Assembly: GCA_035772405.1 (NCBI GenBank)
Contig: JAYKKM010000032.1
Location: 3,212,501 to 3,276,500, forward strand
DNA length: 64,000 nt
Reading direction: 5' to 3'
Origin: Chrysogorgia sp. JL179-B06
Lineage: Eukaryota; Cnidaria; Anthozoa; Scleralcyonacea; Chrysogorgiidae
Each line of letters starts with the position of its first letter. The stretch's first letter is position 1. Shown here in pieces: positions 50,336-63,962 of this stretch. Made by a program: the position numbers and the translations under genes. A model generated the notes under the pieces. It did no database searches. It was not told the DNA's origin and was given only the letters and a program-made list of their open reading frames with translations.

Positions 50336-51045
50336 AGGTACTACATTTTATTTTTAAATAGTACAGAGGCTGCAGTTGCATGATGCAGTTAAATCGTAGT
50401 TAAGTTCGAATAAATGTCTATTTTCAACGCTACTATAATTAGGGGCGGACCATTAGAAAAGTGATGGGGAGTAGGGGAAAACCAAAAAAAAATCGTGCAA
50501 GGCAATACCCAAAGAAAGTTTGAGAAAACAAATTCGTGCAGAGCCTTCTCATGGTGAAAACTAGAAGTCAAATACCTTCTCGATACTGAAAACCATAAGT
50601 CAAAATTATGCTGATAATGGTCTTTAATTCTTATATTAAATGATAACATACAGGTACATCTATTAGAGTAAATCACTTTATAAAATAACCGGAAGTAAAT
50701 GAGCGAGAACACGCCATCTGATTTGTTACTATAAGCTCAAAAACCGTGCATTATAACTCAATAAAGCATAAGCTGACGTGATTCCTCGCGTACATTTTGT
50801 CGTTTTTGACGGATTTTAAGTAGTTTAAATCACAAAAGAAACTCAAAGAATACCTGGATTCAAAGCTAATCAAGGTACTAACACAACATAATGTTTTAAC
50901 TGCAACGTTGAGTGCATTTTCATCGCTAATCGCCAACGTGTTTTCATCATAGACTTCATAGCAACGACACATAGCACGTCATTTATAACAGGTAAATCTA
51001 CATTTTTCATGGCTTTATTGTTAATTTAATGGCCGTTCTTTTATA

Positions 51046-51197
51046 AAAGAAATAAAAAACTTTGTCTTGTGCGATTATCGAGTTATAATGGCACTCGAGA
51101 AGCCAGTAAAACACTCGGCTATCGCCTCGTGTTTTACACGCATCTCTCGTGCCATTATAACTCGATAATCACACGCGACACGTTTTTTATTTCTTAA
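51046..51197. repeat. Foldback with ~70-bp arms
   Basis: The inner arms 'cgagttataatggcactcga' and complement are strong; inverted similarity extends outward through gtgcg/cgcac and aagaaataaaaaac. Confidence 0.85.
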
Positions 51198-51350
51198 ATA
51201 CCATAGTGATTTACACTAAATTTATATAATAGCTCGTGCAATGGCATACATTCACTGCAAACCAACAACATATTATATTGCAAGAATAAAGATGCATGAG
51301 AATAGTATTATCAGATTAATTCTACTCAAAACTGTACATATGCCATGTAA

Positions 51351-51607
51351 CAGTGGCGGATCCAGGGAGAGAAAACAAGTGTTTTCTGTTTTTACCATGT
51401 CCAGACGAAGAAGTCGAAGTGATATGTAGGCTAAAGTGTATATATTGGTTCCGGTACTACTTCTGAGTTTATATTGAAGTGTTTCATAATCTTGATGACC
51501 CTTTGTAATCGTGCATTTTTCAAGCAACGGCGTGGTTCCATAATTTCTCGCAACTTGCTGATTCTTCACGTGCGACCCCCTTTCGAACAACCCTGGATCC
51601 GCCACTG
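51351..51607. mobile_element. MITE with cagtggcggatccagg ends
   Basis: Inverted ends at 51351-51366 and 51592-51607, flanked by atgtaa on both sides (51345-51350, 51608-51613). A related, longer copy lies at 61870-62220. The end sequence resembles hAT-like MITEs, but a full 8-bp duplication is not visible. Confidence 0.75.
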
Positions 51608-51837
51608 ATGTAATGTTAAAGGAGCGAACAATAGTGGCAAGGATATTGATATTATTAATAATGTCATCATCTGTATTAAATTCAACAAAATTATCAAAAA
51701 ACAATAATTGTACCATGGATACTATTGAACATCCAGGGTACCGATTGTACAAGAACACCACATATTAATGCATATTGGACATGTGTATAAAAACGTAGAG
51801 TGCTGCGTTGCCAGTGCATGTTTTAATAGATATATAG

Positions 51838-52006
51838 CAAAATGAAAAGGTGGTGAACCGGCAAGAAATTGAGTAACAATAAACTGACATTTCGAGTGAA
51901 GCCCTTCGTCAGAGTAAAAGGGATGTTTTTTACAGCTCTGATGAAGGGCTCCGCTTGAAATGTCAGTTTATCGTTATTCTTGGCAGTTCATCACATTTTG
52001 AGGTTG
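51838..52006. repeat. Diverged PLE-end foldback
   Basis: Same architecture as 33653-33821 but with more mismatches; the right arm reads ctctgatgaagggctccgct then tgaaatgtcag. Confidence 0.8.
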
Positions 52007-52789
52007 GTATGTGTAACAAAAAAAATTCATGCAAAGGATTAGACAATAAAAAAAAATCCTGCACAAGCAAATTATAAAAAAAATATTCGTGCTAGCTGAA
52101 AAGTCCCACTCCCCATCACTTTTCTAATGGTCCGCCCCTTAAAGTTAACTACTTTTTATACAAGCGGGCCCAGAACTATTATAATTTTACCAACGTTTAA
52201 AATTTGTCCAAATTCAAATATCATTTAAACAGTTCAATAAATAGGCCTTATCTATACCCTCAATTTCGTGAGTATTACTATATTCAATAGTATACTTATT
52301 GTTCTGAGCTTTCGTCATTTTTCAATAGAATTCAAAATAATGAAGCTGCCGCTATGCATTGTGGCATTTGCGCAATTGGTCTATTGTCGCAAGGGGAGCA
52401 TGTGCTCTATTACGTTTCCGAGGCTTTTCTATTCTCATTTAAAAATATTTTAATATATATTAATTACTTTTCAAATTTTAAATTATTCTAATATATGCTG
52501 TCTATATGCGCTGTAATATGTACTATTTGATGCACACATGTTCAAGTCATGGTCTGTGCCTCTACTGACTACTCTTACGGTTTTTAACTCGTGGATATGT
52601 TTATTACGCAATTTAGTTATAGCAGTGCGGCGATTGTGTCACTCGCTCGCTCAGGTGTTAGCAATCGGAAACCAATGGATACAGTATCGGATTCCTTCGG
52701 GGTCATGAATGACCAATAGACGACTTGCACTAAGAAGTCACGTGATCTCAATCCTCCTAAACTATAACTCTAGAAAACGGATATAGCGT

Positions 52790-53510
52790 GGTGTTTCAAT
52801 CTCAAGTCCTATATTCCAGAGCTTTTGCTGTTTCTCCTCCTTGGCACAATTTGCCGCAATAAACATTAAATCCTGTGACACTATTTACACTTTTAAATCT
52901 AAGCTTAAGACTCATCTTTTTAAAATAACTTTTAAACTTAATTAATTGTTGTACAACATCTTGTTTTTATAGTATTTTTAACATAAACCATAACCTCAAA
53001 ATGTTTTATTGTCTTTTTTGGACGAACTTTTAAAATGACAAAGTAACTTATTTTGAAGATTTTCGTTTCATTGCTTTCTTTTTGAGATATATCAGTTTGT
53101 TTGATAAGCAAATGTCTGGAATTTCGTCACACATGCATAATGACTTATTGGAGAAATGTGTATATCTCTTTTATTCTCGAACGAAATCCTTTAAAATCAA
53201 GAAATATTGAGAAACGCACACACGTGTTATTCACACTTTAGTGTTTTTATTTCATGAACGCAAAGATATATAACATTCTCTGATAACTTATTATACACGT
53301 GTGACGAAATTCCAGAAAGCGAAGAAATGAAAATCTTCAAAAGAAGTTAATTTATCATTTTGAAAGTTCTTCCAAATAAGACAATAAAAATGTTTGAGGT
53401 TAGGGGCACTTTAAGTAGTTTTACTGTATCTTATTGCTGCGAAGCGCCTAGAGCAGATCTGTATACGTGCTATATAAATGTAAATTATTATTATTATTAT
53501 TATTATATGT
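52790..53510 (+). pseudogene. LINE 3' end split by a MITE
   Basis: 52790-52950 encodes a decayed C-terminal tail ('NPVTLFTLLN', KTHLFK-like). 53430-53507 carries a LINE-type 3' end ('aagcgcctagagcagatctg', 'tatataaatgtaaatta', (TTA)n). A MITE occupies 52991-53402. Confidence 0.65.
52991..53402. mobile_element. Near-complete palindromic MITE, ~100-bp ends
   Basis: Ends 'taacctcaaaatg' (left) and complement (right). A second inner pair around 'ggaatttcgtcacac' and 'gtgtgacgaaattcc' makes the whole element nearly self-complementary. Confidence 0.82.
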
Positions 53511-54302
53511 AAAATTACGGAATTTCGTTTGAAAATATTTTCGTCGCCAAGGGGGGACTGGGGGGTCAAGTCCCAACCTTTCTTCAACACCAATTTTGAA
53601 ATTCTTCTTAATCCGGCGAGAAACGCTTGGGTGTGGGGGGATGTAGGGGTGGACGGATGTTAGGTCCACATAATACTTTGGGTTAGGTTTTCAGGTATGC
53701 CTTTGGGATTAAAATTCGTGACATGTACCAGAGACAACCATTAAATTTGGTGGAGCACTTCTGCTGGAAACCATGCTAATCTGCCTGGTTTCCAAGCCAT
53801 ATCGCCGAGTTGTAGAGATGTCTCCGATGACGTCATCATTTTGGCCCCACTTCTCCAGGTCTGGCTACGCCACTGCAGGGCCTTGAAATAGATAACGAAA
53901 CGAGGATGGCTTATTGTGGTTACGCAAGGAAGGTTGAATCTGGGGTAGCAATAATGATGAGTAAGGAAGTTTAGATACGCATTATGTTTCAACGCCTATT
54001 TCAACTTTGTCTCTAAGTTTGTGTTAGGAATGGCATCCAGCAGTAAAAGTTTGCTTCAAACTCACGATGATACAACTTAACAATAATAAATACCGCCTTG
54101 CTCGTCGCGCGGGTAAACAAGGAGCACGTCCCTCAGTGAGTTACCAGGCTGGGGTCGAAAAATATGCTACTGGTAAACCAGCCACTTGGGAAGCTGGGAT
54201 TATACCAGTAAGAGTTACTGCACGCCCTACTGTCAAGGTCACAAAACTTACCAAAAAGTCAAGTAACCTGATAAATATCAAATTTGATAAACAGAAAACG
54301 AA
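53511..54302. other. Spacer and possible 5' region of LINE
   Basis: Contains one end of a 'ctggctacgccactg' MITE near 53860. The open frame starting at 54067 could be a remnant of LINE 5' sequence; no motif. Confidence 0.35.
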
Positions 54303-57300
54303 ATGTCTTCCACGTCTATACGTTTTGCTGTATGGAATGCACATTCAATCAACAAGAAATCTGCCTCCATTTGTGACTTTATAATTTCAAAAGCGTATTG
54401 ATGTTCTTGCGGTTACTGAAACCTGGCTTTCTAACAAGAATTCAGCTGATACTACCATAGCTGAAATTATCAATACCTTACAAGATTACAAGTTTCTACA
54501 TTTGCCAAGATCCCGTACGAAAGGAGGTGGAGTTGGGGTTTTCCTTCGCAAGGGTTTCACCGTAAATGAAAATGATGTCTTAACGTTTGCGTCAATGGAA
54601 TATATGGATCTTTCCATATCATCGTTTCAAACGCATATTCGCCTCATCACAGTTTATAGACCACCCCCATCTCGTAAGAACAAGCTTACGACATCCATGT
54701 TCTTCAATGAATTTTCTACGCATTTAGAAGAGTTAGTTGTTGTTCCGGGTTATTTGTTAATTGCTGGGGATTCAATTTCCATATGGACGTTGTTAATGAT
54801 GACGATGCTACTAGGTTTACGGAACTCCTGGATTCAGCAGGTTTACAACAAAGAGTTACTGGTATGACTCATCGATGTGGCCACACACTGGACCTTATTA
54901 TTGATCGTCAAGAGGATAGTTTGCTGTCTACTGCCATGGAGATTGTCTCTGATTTACCTTCAGATCACAGTGCTGTTGTTTGCAGCATGGATTTTCCGAG
55001 ACCCCAATCATCTAAAAAAGTTATTAATCATCGGGATTTACGTCGTATAGACTTACAGACATGGCGAAAAGATATCCTTGACTCGCAATTAATTTGTTCG
55101 TCCGTATCTGATGTAAATACTGCTACTGAACAGTTCAATTGTGTATTGTCTGAGCTTTTGGACAAACACGCACCCAAACGTACACGCTCAATTACCCTAC
55201 GCCCAAATGCTCCATGGTTTAATGATAGTTTAAGAGTTATGAAGAAACAAAAACGACAGTTTGAGCGTAAATTTCTCTCTACACGCCTTCAGGTTCATCA
55301 TCAATTGTACAAGGAACAATGTCGTATATACGCAAAGGCAATTGATTTTGCAAAAACAGAATATTATAAGGCAAAGATATATCTAACTCTGATCAGAATC
55401 AGCTATTTCACATGATTGAGGGCATGTTCCGAGTAAAATCTATTCCTTTATTGCCATGACATGATTCTTCGTATGACCTGGCTGATGCTATTAGTTGTTA
55501 TTTTTCAACTAAGATTCAGTTACTTCGAGATAAACTTACTAGTACACATGAGTCAGTTAAGAAGCTATCTATAGCAGTTGACTCTCCTTGTTGTAAAAGC
55601 TCACTCAGTGAATTTACTGCTGTATCTGAAAGCTTTGTCTGTAACACTATCAAACAGTACTCGTCTAAGTCCTGTGCCTTAGATCCTGTACCTACACATC
55701 TGCTAAAGGAATCTCTTGACGTGTTAGCTGCCCCAATTACTGACATCAATTCATCTTTGTCCACAGGAGTATTTCCGCTTTCACTTAAGAAAGGTCTCAT
55801 CTGCCCATCTATTAAAAAACCTACTAGTGATAAAGAGCAATTCCCTAACTATAGACCTACTGTATTACTAACGTGGCTTTCTTGTCAAAAGTATTAGAGC
55901 GACTGCCAGACAGACAACAGACTATCTTATTGAGAATAACCTCCTTGCAAAAATGCAATCTGCTTATAGACTCTTTCATAGCACAGAGACAGCAGTTCTG
56001 CGGGTTTTCAATGACATCCTTAATGCACTTGATGAAAATCAGGAAGTAGTGTTGGTACTATTGGACTTATCATCTGTGTTCGACACCATTGACCACACCG
56101 TTCTATTGGAGAGACTTCAGCATCGTTATGGGTTTAGTGGAAGTGTACTAGCTTGGTATCACTCATACCTTTCTGATCGGGTACAGTCAGTTATGGTGAA
56201 GAATACGCATTCCTCAAACAAACCATTGCAATATGGTGTACCTCAGGGTTCTGTACTGGGTCCACTTCTCTTTTCACTCTTCTTTGCGCCATTGGAAGAT
56301 GTGATCAAAGCCCATGGCCTTGATTGCATAATGTACGCTGATGACACACAGCTGTACATGCCTATAAAATCTCCATGTGATCGACCTGCTGCTCTAGCTA
56401 AACTTGAGTTATGTATTAAGGACATCACCAACTGGTGTACTATGAATGGTCTTATATGCAATCCGAGTAAAACCGAGATTGTCCATCTATCATCACGTTT
56501 TATGCATTGTGAACCAATGCCAGAAATATGCGTCAATGATGTGAAAATCCAACCGGCTCCGGTTGCACGTGATCTCGGTGTTGCTGTAGATAGACATCTA
56601 AAATTAAATACTCATGTAAATAACATCTGTAAATCGGCCACTTTTGCTATCAGAAATATCGGCAAGATCAGGAAATATTTGAGTAAAAAGGACTGTGAGA
56701 AGTTGGTGCATGCATTCATAACATCAAAACTTGACAGCTGTAATAGCATCCTATATGGCTTACCAGAAGCTGAATTGAGCAAGTTACAGCGAATTCAAAA
56801 TACAGCTGCAAGACTAGTAACAGGGGTTAAAAAATCGGAGCATATCTCACCTGTGCTTCGTAATCTTCACTGGTTGCCGGTGAGATCAAGGATTGTATTT
56901 AAAATACTAATAATTACTTTCAAGGCTTTGCATGGCCAGGCGCCTGTTTATATTACTGATTTGTTAAATAAATATAAACCTACTCGTGCTTTGAGATCAT
57001 CAGACCGTAATCTGCTAATTGAGCCAAAATCGAAAACGGTGACTCATGGAGACAGAGCGTTCTCGGTTTCGGCACCAAAACTGTGGAATTCATTACCACA
57101 GGAAATTAGAAGCTTTGATATGTTGGGTAATTAGTCAGCAGTTAAGACTTTTCTTTTTTAAAATTAATAGTTTTTTGTTTATAGTGGTAATATATGTAGG
57201 CTTTATCTTATAATGAAACTGCATTAATAAGTTTTATCAGTATATTTAAGAATATATTGTTGTAAGAGCATTGAGACTATTGTATAATGCTCCTAATACG

Positions 57301-57330
57301 TCTATTATTATTATTATTATTAAAGAACAT
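54303..57330 (+). pseudogene. CR1/L2-like LINE with endonuclease and reverse transcriptase, nearly full length
   Basis: The endonuclease starts at ATG 54303 ('RFAVWNAHSINKKS'), shifts frame near 54390, continues with 'LAVTETWLS', and after another shift near 54785 with 'HTLDLIID' and 'SDLPSDHSAVV'. The reverse transcriptase covers 55420-57134, broken by stops around 55457 and 55893-55925. From 55953 it is open for 393 codons with motif A 'LDLSSVFDTIDH', motif B 'YGVPQGSVLGPLLFSLFFAPL' and motif C 'MYADDTQLY'. The 3' UTR ends with (ATT)n at 57303-57321. The palm motifs are intact, but upstream frames are not. Confidence 0.88.
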
Positions 57331-57339
57331 CAAGTTATT

Positions 57340-57956
57340 TTTTGTTGGTGTCTGCAGTCCGACTGAATGTGCTACTGATGCGCAAAAAGTCTGCTTTTAC
57401 AAAGTCCTGTGTAAAGCTATCATGCAAACTACAACCGAGGGGCTGCAATTAAGTTGCTGATATGTGGGAATATGAATGCGACTATTGGTAATCGTTCGTA
57501 TGGGGCTTGGAATATGCTTGGTCCGGTAAATCTGGAGGAAGAAACGAATGATAAGTGGGACTCGCTTACTGGGATTTTCGGCCGAATATAACCTCAAAAT
57601 CCTTAACAGCTTATTTCCATGTACAAAACCAGAACTCCGTATCCCAAGTTGGCGTTCCGGAACTGCAGGTATAGAGAAACGACTTTTTACATTCTTCTTT
57701 ATAATCCATTGCTCTTCCGTTAGCAACAAAATGGCGCAAATCTCCTAGAAGCAGCTCTTTATCTCCCAAAAGTCAAATTGCTAAAGTATCAAAACGCCAA
57801 GAAGAAAGCGAACGTATCAACAAGTCAACGTCTGTGCTCTAACGAATGCGGCGACGGAAAGGGCACATTGCAAGGAGAATAAGAGAAGCGACCATGGAAA
57901 GACGATTAACTTCAGGAGAGGAAAAGAGGGCTGAGCAAGATTGAGGGGGTTGGTCA
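57340..57956. other. Spacer, no element recognised
   Basis: Open frames on both strands here have no protein-like motif. Confidence 0.3.
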
Positions 57957-59760
57957 ATCAATCAATAATCAATCAATAATCTTTATTTAAAAACACGGTA
58001 TCACTTCATAAAAACATGCTCTTCCAGTGAGCCGTGTACACTTTAAAATAATTACAAATGTATAAAAAAATAAATTTACGTAATGTATAAAATCCTTATA
58101 ATAATATACCTAATAGCTATAATAACCTAACTACAATTTTAAAATTTTGTTTCATAATAATACCTAATGACTAATAACCTAACTACGATTTAATAAGCTT
58201 TTAAAAGATCTAATATCGCCCTGACTTCTTATATCTCTCGATAGACTATTCCAGAGAACCGCCCCCTGATAATGAAAGCTGTTTTTGCCAGCTTCAGTAT
58301 ATGGTCTCGGAACATAAACATTACACTCTGAGTTTCTCAGGTTATAGAAATGTACAGAAGATATGTTTTCGAAGATATTAGTTAAATATAGCTTGGTGCG
58401 CTGTCATTGATTATTTTATACATCATCACAGCTAGTTGTTTCGATCTTCTTATTTCTAAATTATCCCACATAAGCTCATCCAGCAACTCGGTGGATTGTC
58501 TGTTATAACTTGAAAAGTTTTGTAACAAACGTTTTGTAACTTTTGAAGTTTATCAGACAGTCCTTTACTGTAGTTTCCCCAGACTGCACTGCAGTAATCA
58601 AAATACGGAAGGACAAGTGAATTATACATAGTAAGTAATAATTCAAATAACACAAGATGTCTAACTCGTTTTGATCCACCTATCCCTCCAGATATTTTCT
58701 TGGATATTTTACTAATATGATCTTTCCACGTTAAGGATTCATCTATTTCAATTCCGAGATATTTATAGATTTTTTCTCGTTTTAAGAGTTGATGGTTAAC
58801 CTCAATTTGAAATTGATGTGTGAGATGTCTTATTTTATGTTGGCTTGCTATAATCATATATTTAGTTTTCACGGTATTTAGACTTAGTTTGTTGGCTTGT
58901 AGCCACGTATGTATTTCACACATATCGTGATTCAGTTATTGCTCTAGTGTATGCACATTATCACTAGCTATAGTAAGACTAGTGTCATCTGCATACATTC
59001 GTACTTTAGAAAATAGATCACAAGATGCCAAATCGTTAATGTAAACTAAGAAAAGTAACGGCCCAAGTATCGAACCTTGTGGAATTCAACAGGTGATAAT
59101 ACAACTATCCGACAGGACACCGTTCACAAATGTCTTTTGCTTACGTTCTTTTAAATAGGAAGTAAACCATAATAAACTTGATTGACAGACCCCATATAAT
59201 TTTAGTTTGTGTAACAAAATTTGATGGTCCATGGTGTCAAAAGCCTTTTTTAGGTCCAAAAAGATGACCCCATTTAAAAGACCTCTATCTATATTTAAAT
59301 ACCAATCATTTACAGCATCTAATAAGGCAGTCATTGTAAAGTATTGAAGTCTAAATCCAGACTGCGTTTCTGTAAGCAAATTGTGCCCTGTCAGATAACT
59401 GTACAATTGATCAAAAATAACTCTTTCAATCAGTTTAGTAACAACCGACAAAACAGATATTGGTCTGTAATTATTTGGGTTAGTTTTGTCTTCATCTTTA
59501 TGTATTGGTGTCACCTTGGCAATCTTACAATCATCTGAAAAATTAATTAAAAATTAACCCCCCTCCATGTTTTCTTAATATTTTTATGATTCTCATTAAA
59601 GTATGAGTTGTAATATCGTATTATGGCCGATTTGATGTTTTCATTAATTTTGTTTCTAATAACTTTATAATCTAGAAAAGCTTTCTCTGTTTTGAGTCGA
59701 TTTGCTATTTTATATATAGATAGTCTATCTCTTTCAAACATCATTTTTTTCAAAAAAGGT
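57957..59760 (-). pseudogene. LINE (CR1/Rex-like) reverse transcriptase, internally deleted
   Basis: Reads right to left. The linker before the reverse transcriptase is seen at 59760-59560 ('FERDRLSIYKIANRLKTEKA', ending KKTWRGVN). The reverse transcriptase begins at 59538 with 'NPNNYRPISVLSVVTKLIE', motif A 'FLDLKKAFDTMDH', a stop, then 'IPQGSILGPLLF' and 'MYADDTSL', and the C-terminal part at 58923-58456 ('KYLGIEIDESLTWKDHI', 'FDYCSAVWG'). The 3' end carries aatcaatc-type repeats (57957-57985). Stops and shifts throughout. Confidence 0.85.
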
Positions 59761-59989
59761 CTTCGAGAAGGGCAAAAGATGAATACGAAAAACTGCTTTT
59801 GAATCGGTTTTATGCAAAGAAAACTCTTGCAATCAATCAGTTGCACGTCGTGTGACAGGTTGCTTGAGAATAGAAGAAGATCAACGATTTTAGTGCGATG
59901 ATCAAGAAATCGATCAATCTCTATTAGTACTATATAGCGAGGTGGCGACGAACTACCTCTCCACCCGAACTTGAAAATCCCTATGGATG

Positions 59990-60860
59990 CTGCCTCAAAA
60001 ATCACCAAAACCAAGCGCACAATGCCGAGCAACGGCCTCCAGGTGAGGAGGAAGTCGAGCAAGGGCTGTGACGACTTAAAAAAGTGGGGTATATGAGGTG
60101 CGACTTGAGCGTCCGAAGTATGTTAGAAAGTCGACACTGATGCAAAAGATCATGGCCCAAAACATTTTATTTCGAGCGATGGAAGTGCCATTAGGATGCC
60201 GAAATTTGATTCGAATTCTACAGGCCATGCATGTACACGAATACGGTGACGAAAATATCAGGTTATAATCGATTTTTTCAAGTTAAAACGGGTTGCCGAC
60301 AGATGGGGATAGAAAGTCCGTTGGCTGTCAATATATACATGTACTTCGATATATACTGCCTGGCGAATCCTCCAAGACGAACTCGTATCCAAATTTGGCC
60401 TCCACTGTCAATTTTCCTATCCCTGGATGTCAATCCGTGCTCCCTCTGACGATGTGGCCGTTCAAGTGGAAAAGCGTCCTATATAAAACCCTCTACGCCA
60501 ACTATCGCTTCGTATTGATTTTCAAGACGAAACTAGCCCTCCAAATAGGGCTTGAAACAACTGAAGCCATCTTCAAGCGTTTTGGTCTGAACGTGAGTCG
60601 TGACAACAATCATAGTTGGGAACTATGATTCGACCGGATTGAATTGCGAGAACGATTGAACATCGTATTTCTAGTGCGTTTGGGAATGGTGCGAGCTCAA
60701 AAGTTGCTGCGCAGGATGGGTAAAAGTCAGGAGCAAAATACCTGATGACTTTTGTACGATAGAGGTTAATATACAACTGTGGCACCTGGCAGGGTGTAAA
60801 CCAAGATGGATATTGAGTGGATGAAGTACCTTTGCGGATAACTGGCTGTATCATGATCTC
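59990..60860 (+). pseudogene. Heavily decayed reverse transcriptase of another LINE
   Basis: Recognisable pieces only: 'FFQVKTGCRQMGIESPL' (60270-60320) matches the GxxQGxxxSP motif B pattern with the second Gly lost, and 'FKRFGLNVSRDN' (60570-60605) matches the segment after motif C, where the YxDD position reads YANY. Many stops. Different family from the neighbours. Confidence 0.5.
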
Positions 60861-61166
60861 TATTCTCTAAATATATGGAAAAGCAGGGCTAAAATGGCTG
60901 GCGCACGTACTGTATCCGGATGCAGAATAATGCCATGCAGAAAACGAGCCTGTTTATGATTCCGACGAAAACGAATGTGAAATGTTTTTGGCTGCAGTAC
61001 GAGAAGCGATATGGGATGGACCAATCGAAACTGTGGAGACTGATGATGGATAATGGAAAATTTGACGGTTACGGCATCAAAGTTCAAGGAAACAGCTCTA
61101 TCGCGTTGAATATCCGGCATGGAGTAACCGACAACAACAACAATGTAATAAAGCAATACCAAATGG

Positions 61167-61320
61167 TTTCCGTGTTTGGATGGCCTGATCCAAACACGCG
61201 GGATGTTGCGAGACTTGAGAAAAGCGTAAAGAAACAAGAGCCGCTAGGCGAGTGTTTTTTAGCTTTTCGAAAGTCGAGCAACATCCCAAGTGTTTGGATC
61301 AGGCTATCCAAACACGGAAA
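61167..61320. repeat. Foldback with ccgtgtttggat ends
   Basis: Arms 61167-61225 and 61261-61320 are inverted, each itself holding 'gtgtttggat' and 'atccaaacac'. A third half-copy lies at 61396-61430. Confidence 0.8.
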
Positions 61321-61869
61321 GACCATTAGGTATTTATTTTATAAAATAATACGAAGGAACGAGCAACACAAAGTTGAGTAAAATTTTCGCCGGAAATTTC
61401 CGTGTTTGGATGGCCTGATCCAAACATGGGTATTTACCAATCAGAGCTTGCGTAGCATACATGTTATTTTATTAAACAGTCTCCAAACATGTTTCTTGTA
61501 GTTTGAGTATAGAAATTTGCGTTAATTGGTCAGAATTTGTACTGCATAAAAATATCATCCTAGTCACGTGACCATTTACAATATTTCCGTTTTATCTAAG
61601 ACAATGCAATTTTTGAAACCAAAATTCCGTGACCTTCGCGTGAAATTTTAATGCCTAATACCAGTGAACGTTTTGTGCTCAGCCAAGCTACCCAACATGA
61701 CAAACGACTTTCAGGCGTTGGCGCACATAAAATAAACGTAAGCATTTTGTTTGTACGCAACAAGATAAATTTAATTGTATAACGTTCGCTAGCGCATTTT
61801 ATAATATTTGTGAATTATCTGTTGCTTGACTTCATGCGACAATGTCACTTGTCAGTGATACGAGATAAT

Positions 61870-62220
61870 ATCGTGCATTTTTAGCAACGGCGCGGTGCCG
61901 TAATTTCGCAAACATTATAATTATCAGAAATCGCCGGAAAAGCACTTCTAGGCTTTGCAAAATTAAACATTTTCCTGGGTGGTCATGCTCCCAGACCCCC
62001 CTAGTGAATTCCTACCCTGGGTGTTCTTCCGCGCTCGATTAGGCGGACGGGCCCACTTTTGCCGCATCGTATCCTGGCGTGCCCCCGTTATCCCCAACGA
62101 GCGAAGAAGAACCACTAGCACCCAGGCTAGTGGATTCCACGCCGCGAACATAAACCACCACAATGTGCTGATTCTTCATGTGCGCCCCCACTTTCGAACC
62201 ACCCTGAATCCGCCACTGCA
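61870..62220. mobile_element. MITE related to 51351-51607, right end
   Basis: Shares 'tcgtgcattttt.agcaacggcg', 'tgctgattcttca.gtgcg' and the end 'ccgccactg', with a central insertion of about 180 bp; the left end is missing. Confidence 0.6.
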
Positions 62221-62470
62221 TCCATGCACGAGTTAGTTGACCACAGGCTGCCTTAGAGTTTTTTGTTGCTACCACTGGTCATTTAAAGGCCTTAATTGGT
62301 TATAAGTTCGATAATTAACATGTTTTGTGCACATATAGACGTTCTGTCTTTATTGTCGTTATGTTAGCAATTTAATTACTACCGTTATTTCATGATTGAG
62401 TCGGTTTTCTTTGATGTACCGCATACAGCCCTATGAATACTAATTAGATAAGAAATGAAGAAAAAACTAG

Positions 62471-62620
62471 GAAAATCTTTGTCCAAGGTGGAAAAAATAG
62501 ACAAAACTTTGTTGGAAAACCTCTTAAATCATGAAATAAGTCAGTTAATTACCTCAAACGTCGGAATGTATGCGATATACAGCCCTCGAGAACCAGGGAT
62601 ATATGCTATGGACAGCCCCG
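62471..62620 (+). CDS. Candidate small exon of the immunoglobulin-superfamily gene
   Basis: 150 bp between an AG (62469-62470) and a donor g|gtaatt (62620/62621), open in phase 1 at both ends (50 codons), ending 'YAIYSPREPGIYAMDSPG'. The acceptor has no pyrimidine tract, so this may be chance. Confidence 0.3.
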
Positions 62621-62698
62621 GTAATTAACTCTTACTTATGTTAGACATTATTATTAACTATGATTTCCCATTTTATTATTTATGATATATTGCTGAAG

Positions 62699-63007
62699 TA
62701 AAACCATCCCTACAGAAGAAGGAAAACATCCCATACATTGTAAACAACAGCCAAGAGTTCAGAATATTACGATGTGAAATTAAAAATGCATATCCATCAG
62801 CTGAATTTGAATGGTATGATTGTATTGATGCCTTTTATAACTGCAGTGATGGAAAAGTTGGCTGGTTTAAACGAAATGGGAGTTCATCTGAAAATGAAAG
62901 CTTGTTGAATATCACAAATCAACTAAAGTTTTACAAAGTTAATTATCGATGTACTGCAAAAAACAGGTTGGGTGAAGACACTTACGCGCTGGAAACTTTA
63001 AACGAAG
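62699..63007 (+). CDS. Immunoglobulin-superfamily gene, Ig-like exon C
   Basis: The acceptor AG ends at 62698; the donor is g|gtaagatg (63007/63008). 309 bp, phase 1 at both ends, the same length as exon B. Ig features: Cys in 'ILRCEIKN', Trp in 'FEWYDC', and Cys in 'NYRCTAKNRLGED'. Two extra cysteines (YDC, YNC) could form a further disulphide. Glycosylation sites NCS and NES. The gene continues beyond the window, so any membrane segment and cytoplasmic tail are not visible. Confidence 0.8.
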
Positions 63008-63028
63008 GTAAGATGCCAACTTTTATCA

Positions 63029-63029
<1 letters not shown>

Positions 63030-63072
<43 letters not shown>

Positions 63073-63235
63073 TAATATTTGGCATTTCACTCGATCAAAC
63101 TACATGTTGAATGGATTTATGGTGAAGAAAAATTTCGAGTGTTGGAATACATACATTTTAAGACCAAACCGGGACCAGTTGCGAAAAATGCAACTTCTAA
63201 GCCTTCTGGCTGGAAGTATAAAAAAAAAAAATATA
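63030..63235 (-). repeat. (AT)n and SINE body scrap
   Basis: The AT tract 63034-63070 is followed by a SINE body on the minus strand to 63215. Confidence 0.8.
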
Positions 63236-63249
63236 TATATATATATATA

Positions 63250-63857
<608 letters not shown>

Positions 63858-63962
63858 AATAGAGAGCTTGTGTTTGTGTTTCGAGAGTGCTCGATACCAT
63901 CGGTAGAGCAAATATCGAACCTGCACTCATCAGTGCTAGACTAAATGTGACTTATTTCCCAA

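Larger units (their letters stand above)
50442..52138. mobile_element. TTA-flanked DNA transposon, non-autonomous, with nested inserts
   Basis: 31-bp identical inverted ends ('ggggcggaccattagaaaag' at the tips) and a TTA duplicated on both sides (50439-50441, 52139-52141). The 3-bp TWA target site points to the PIF/Harbinger-like group. No transposase. It contains a foldback (51046-51197), a second MITE (51351-51607) and a PLE-end foldback (51838-52006). Confidence 0.82.

Noticed and set aside
53411..53669. Two overlapping minus-strand frames
   Set aside because: They lie over a LINE 3' tail and G-rich sequence; no motif.
60860..61326. Minus-strand frames over the ccgtgtttggat foldback
   Set aside because: They follow the inverted repeat and have no family resemblance.
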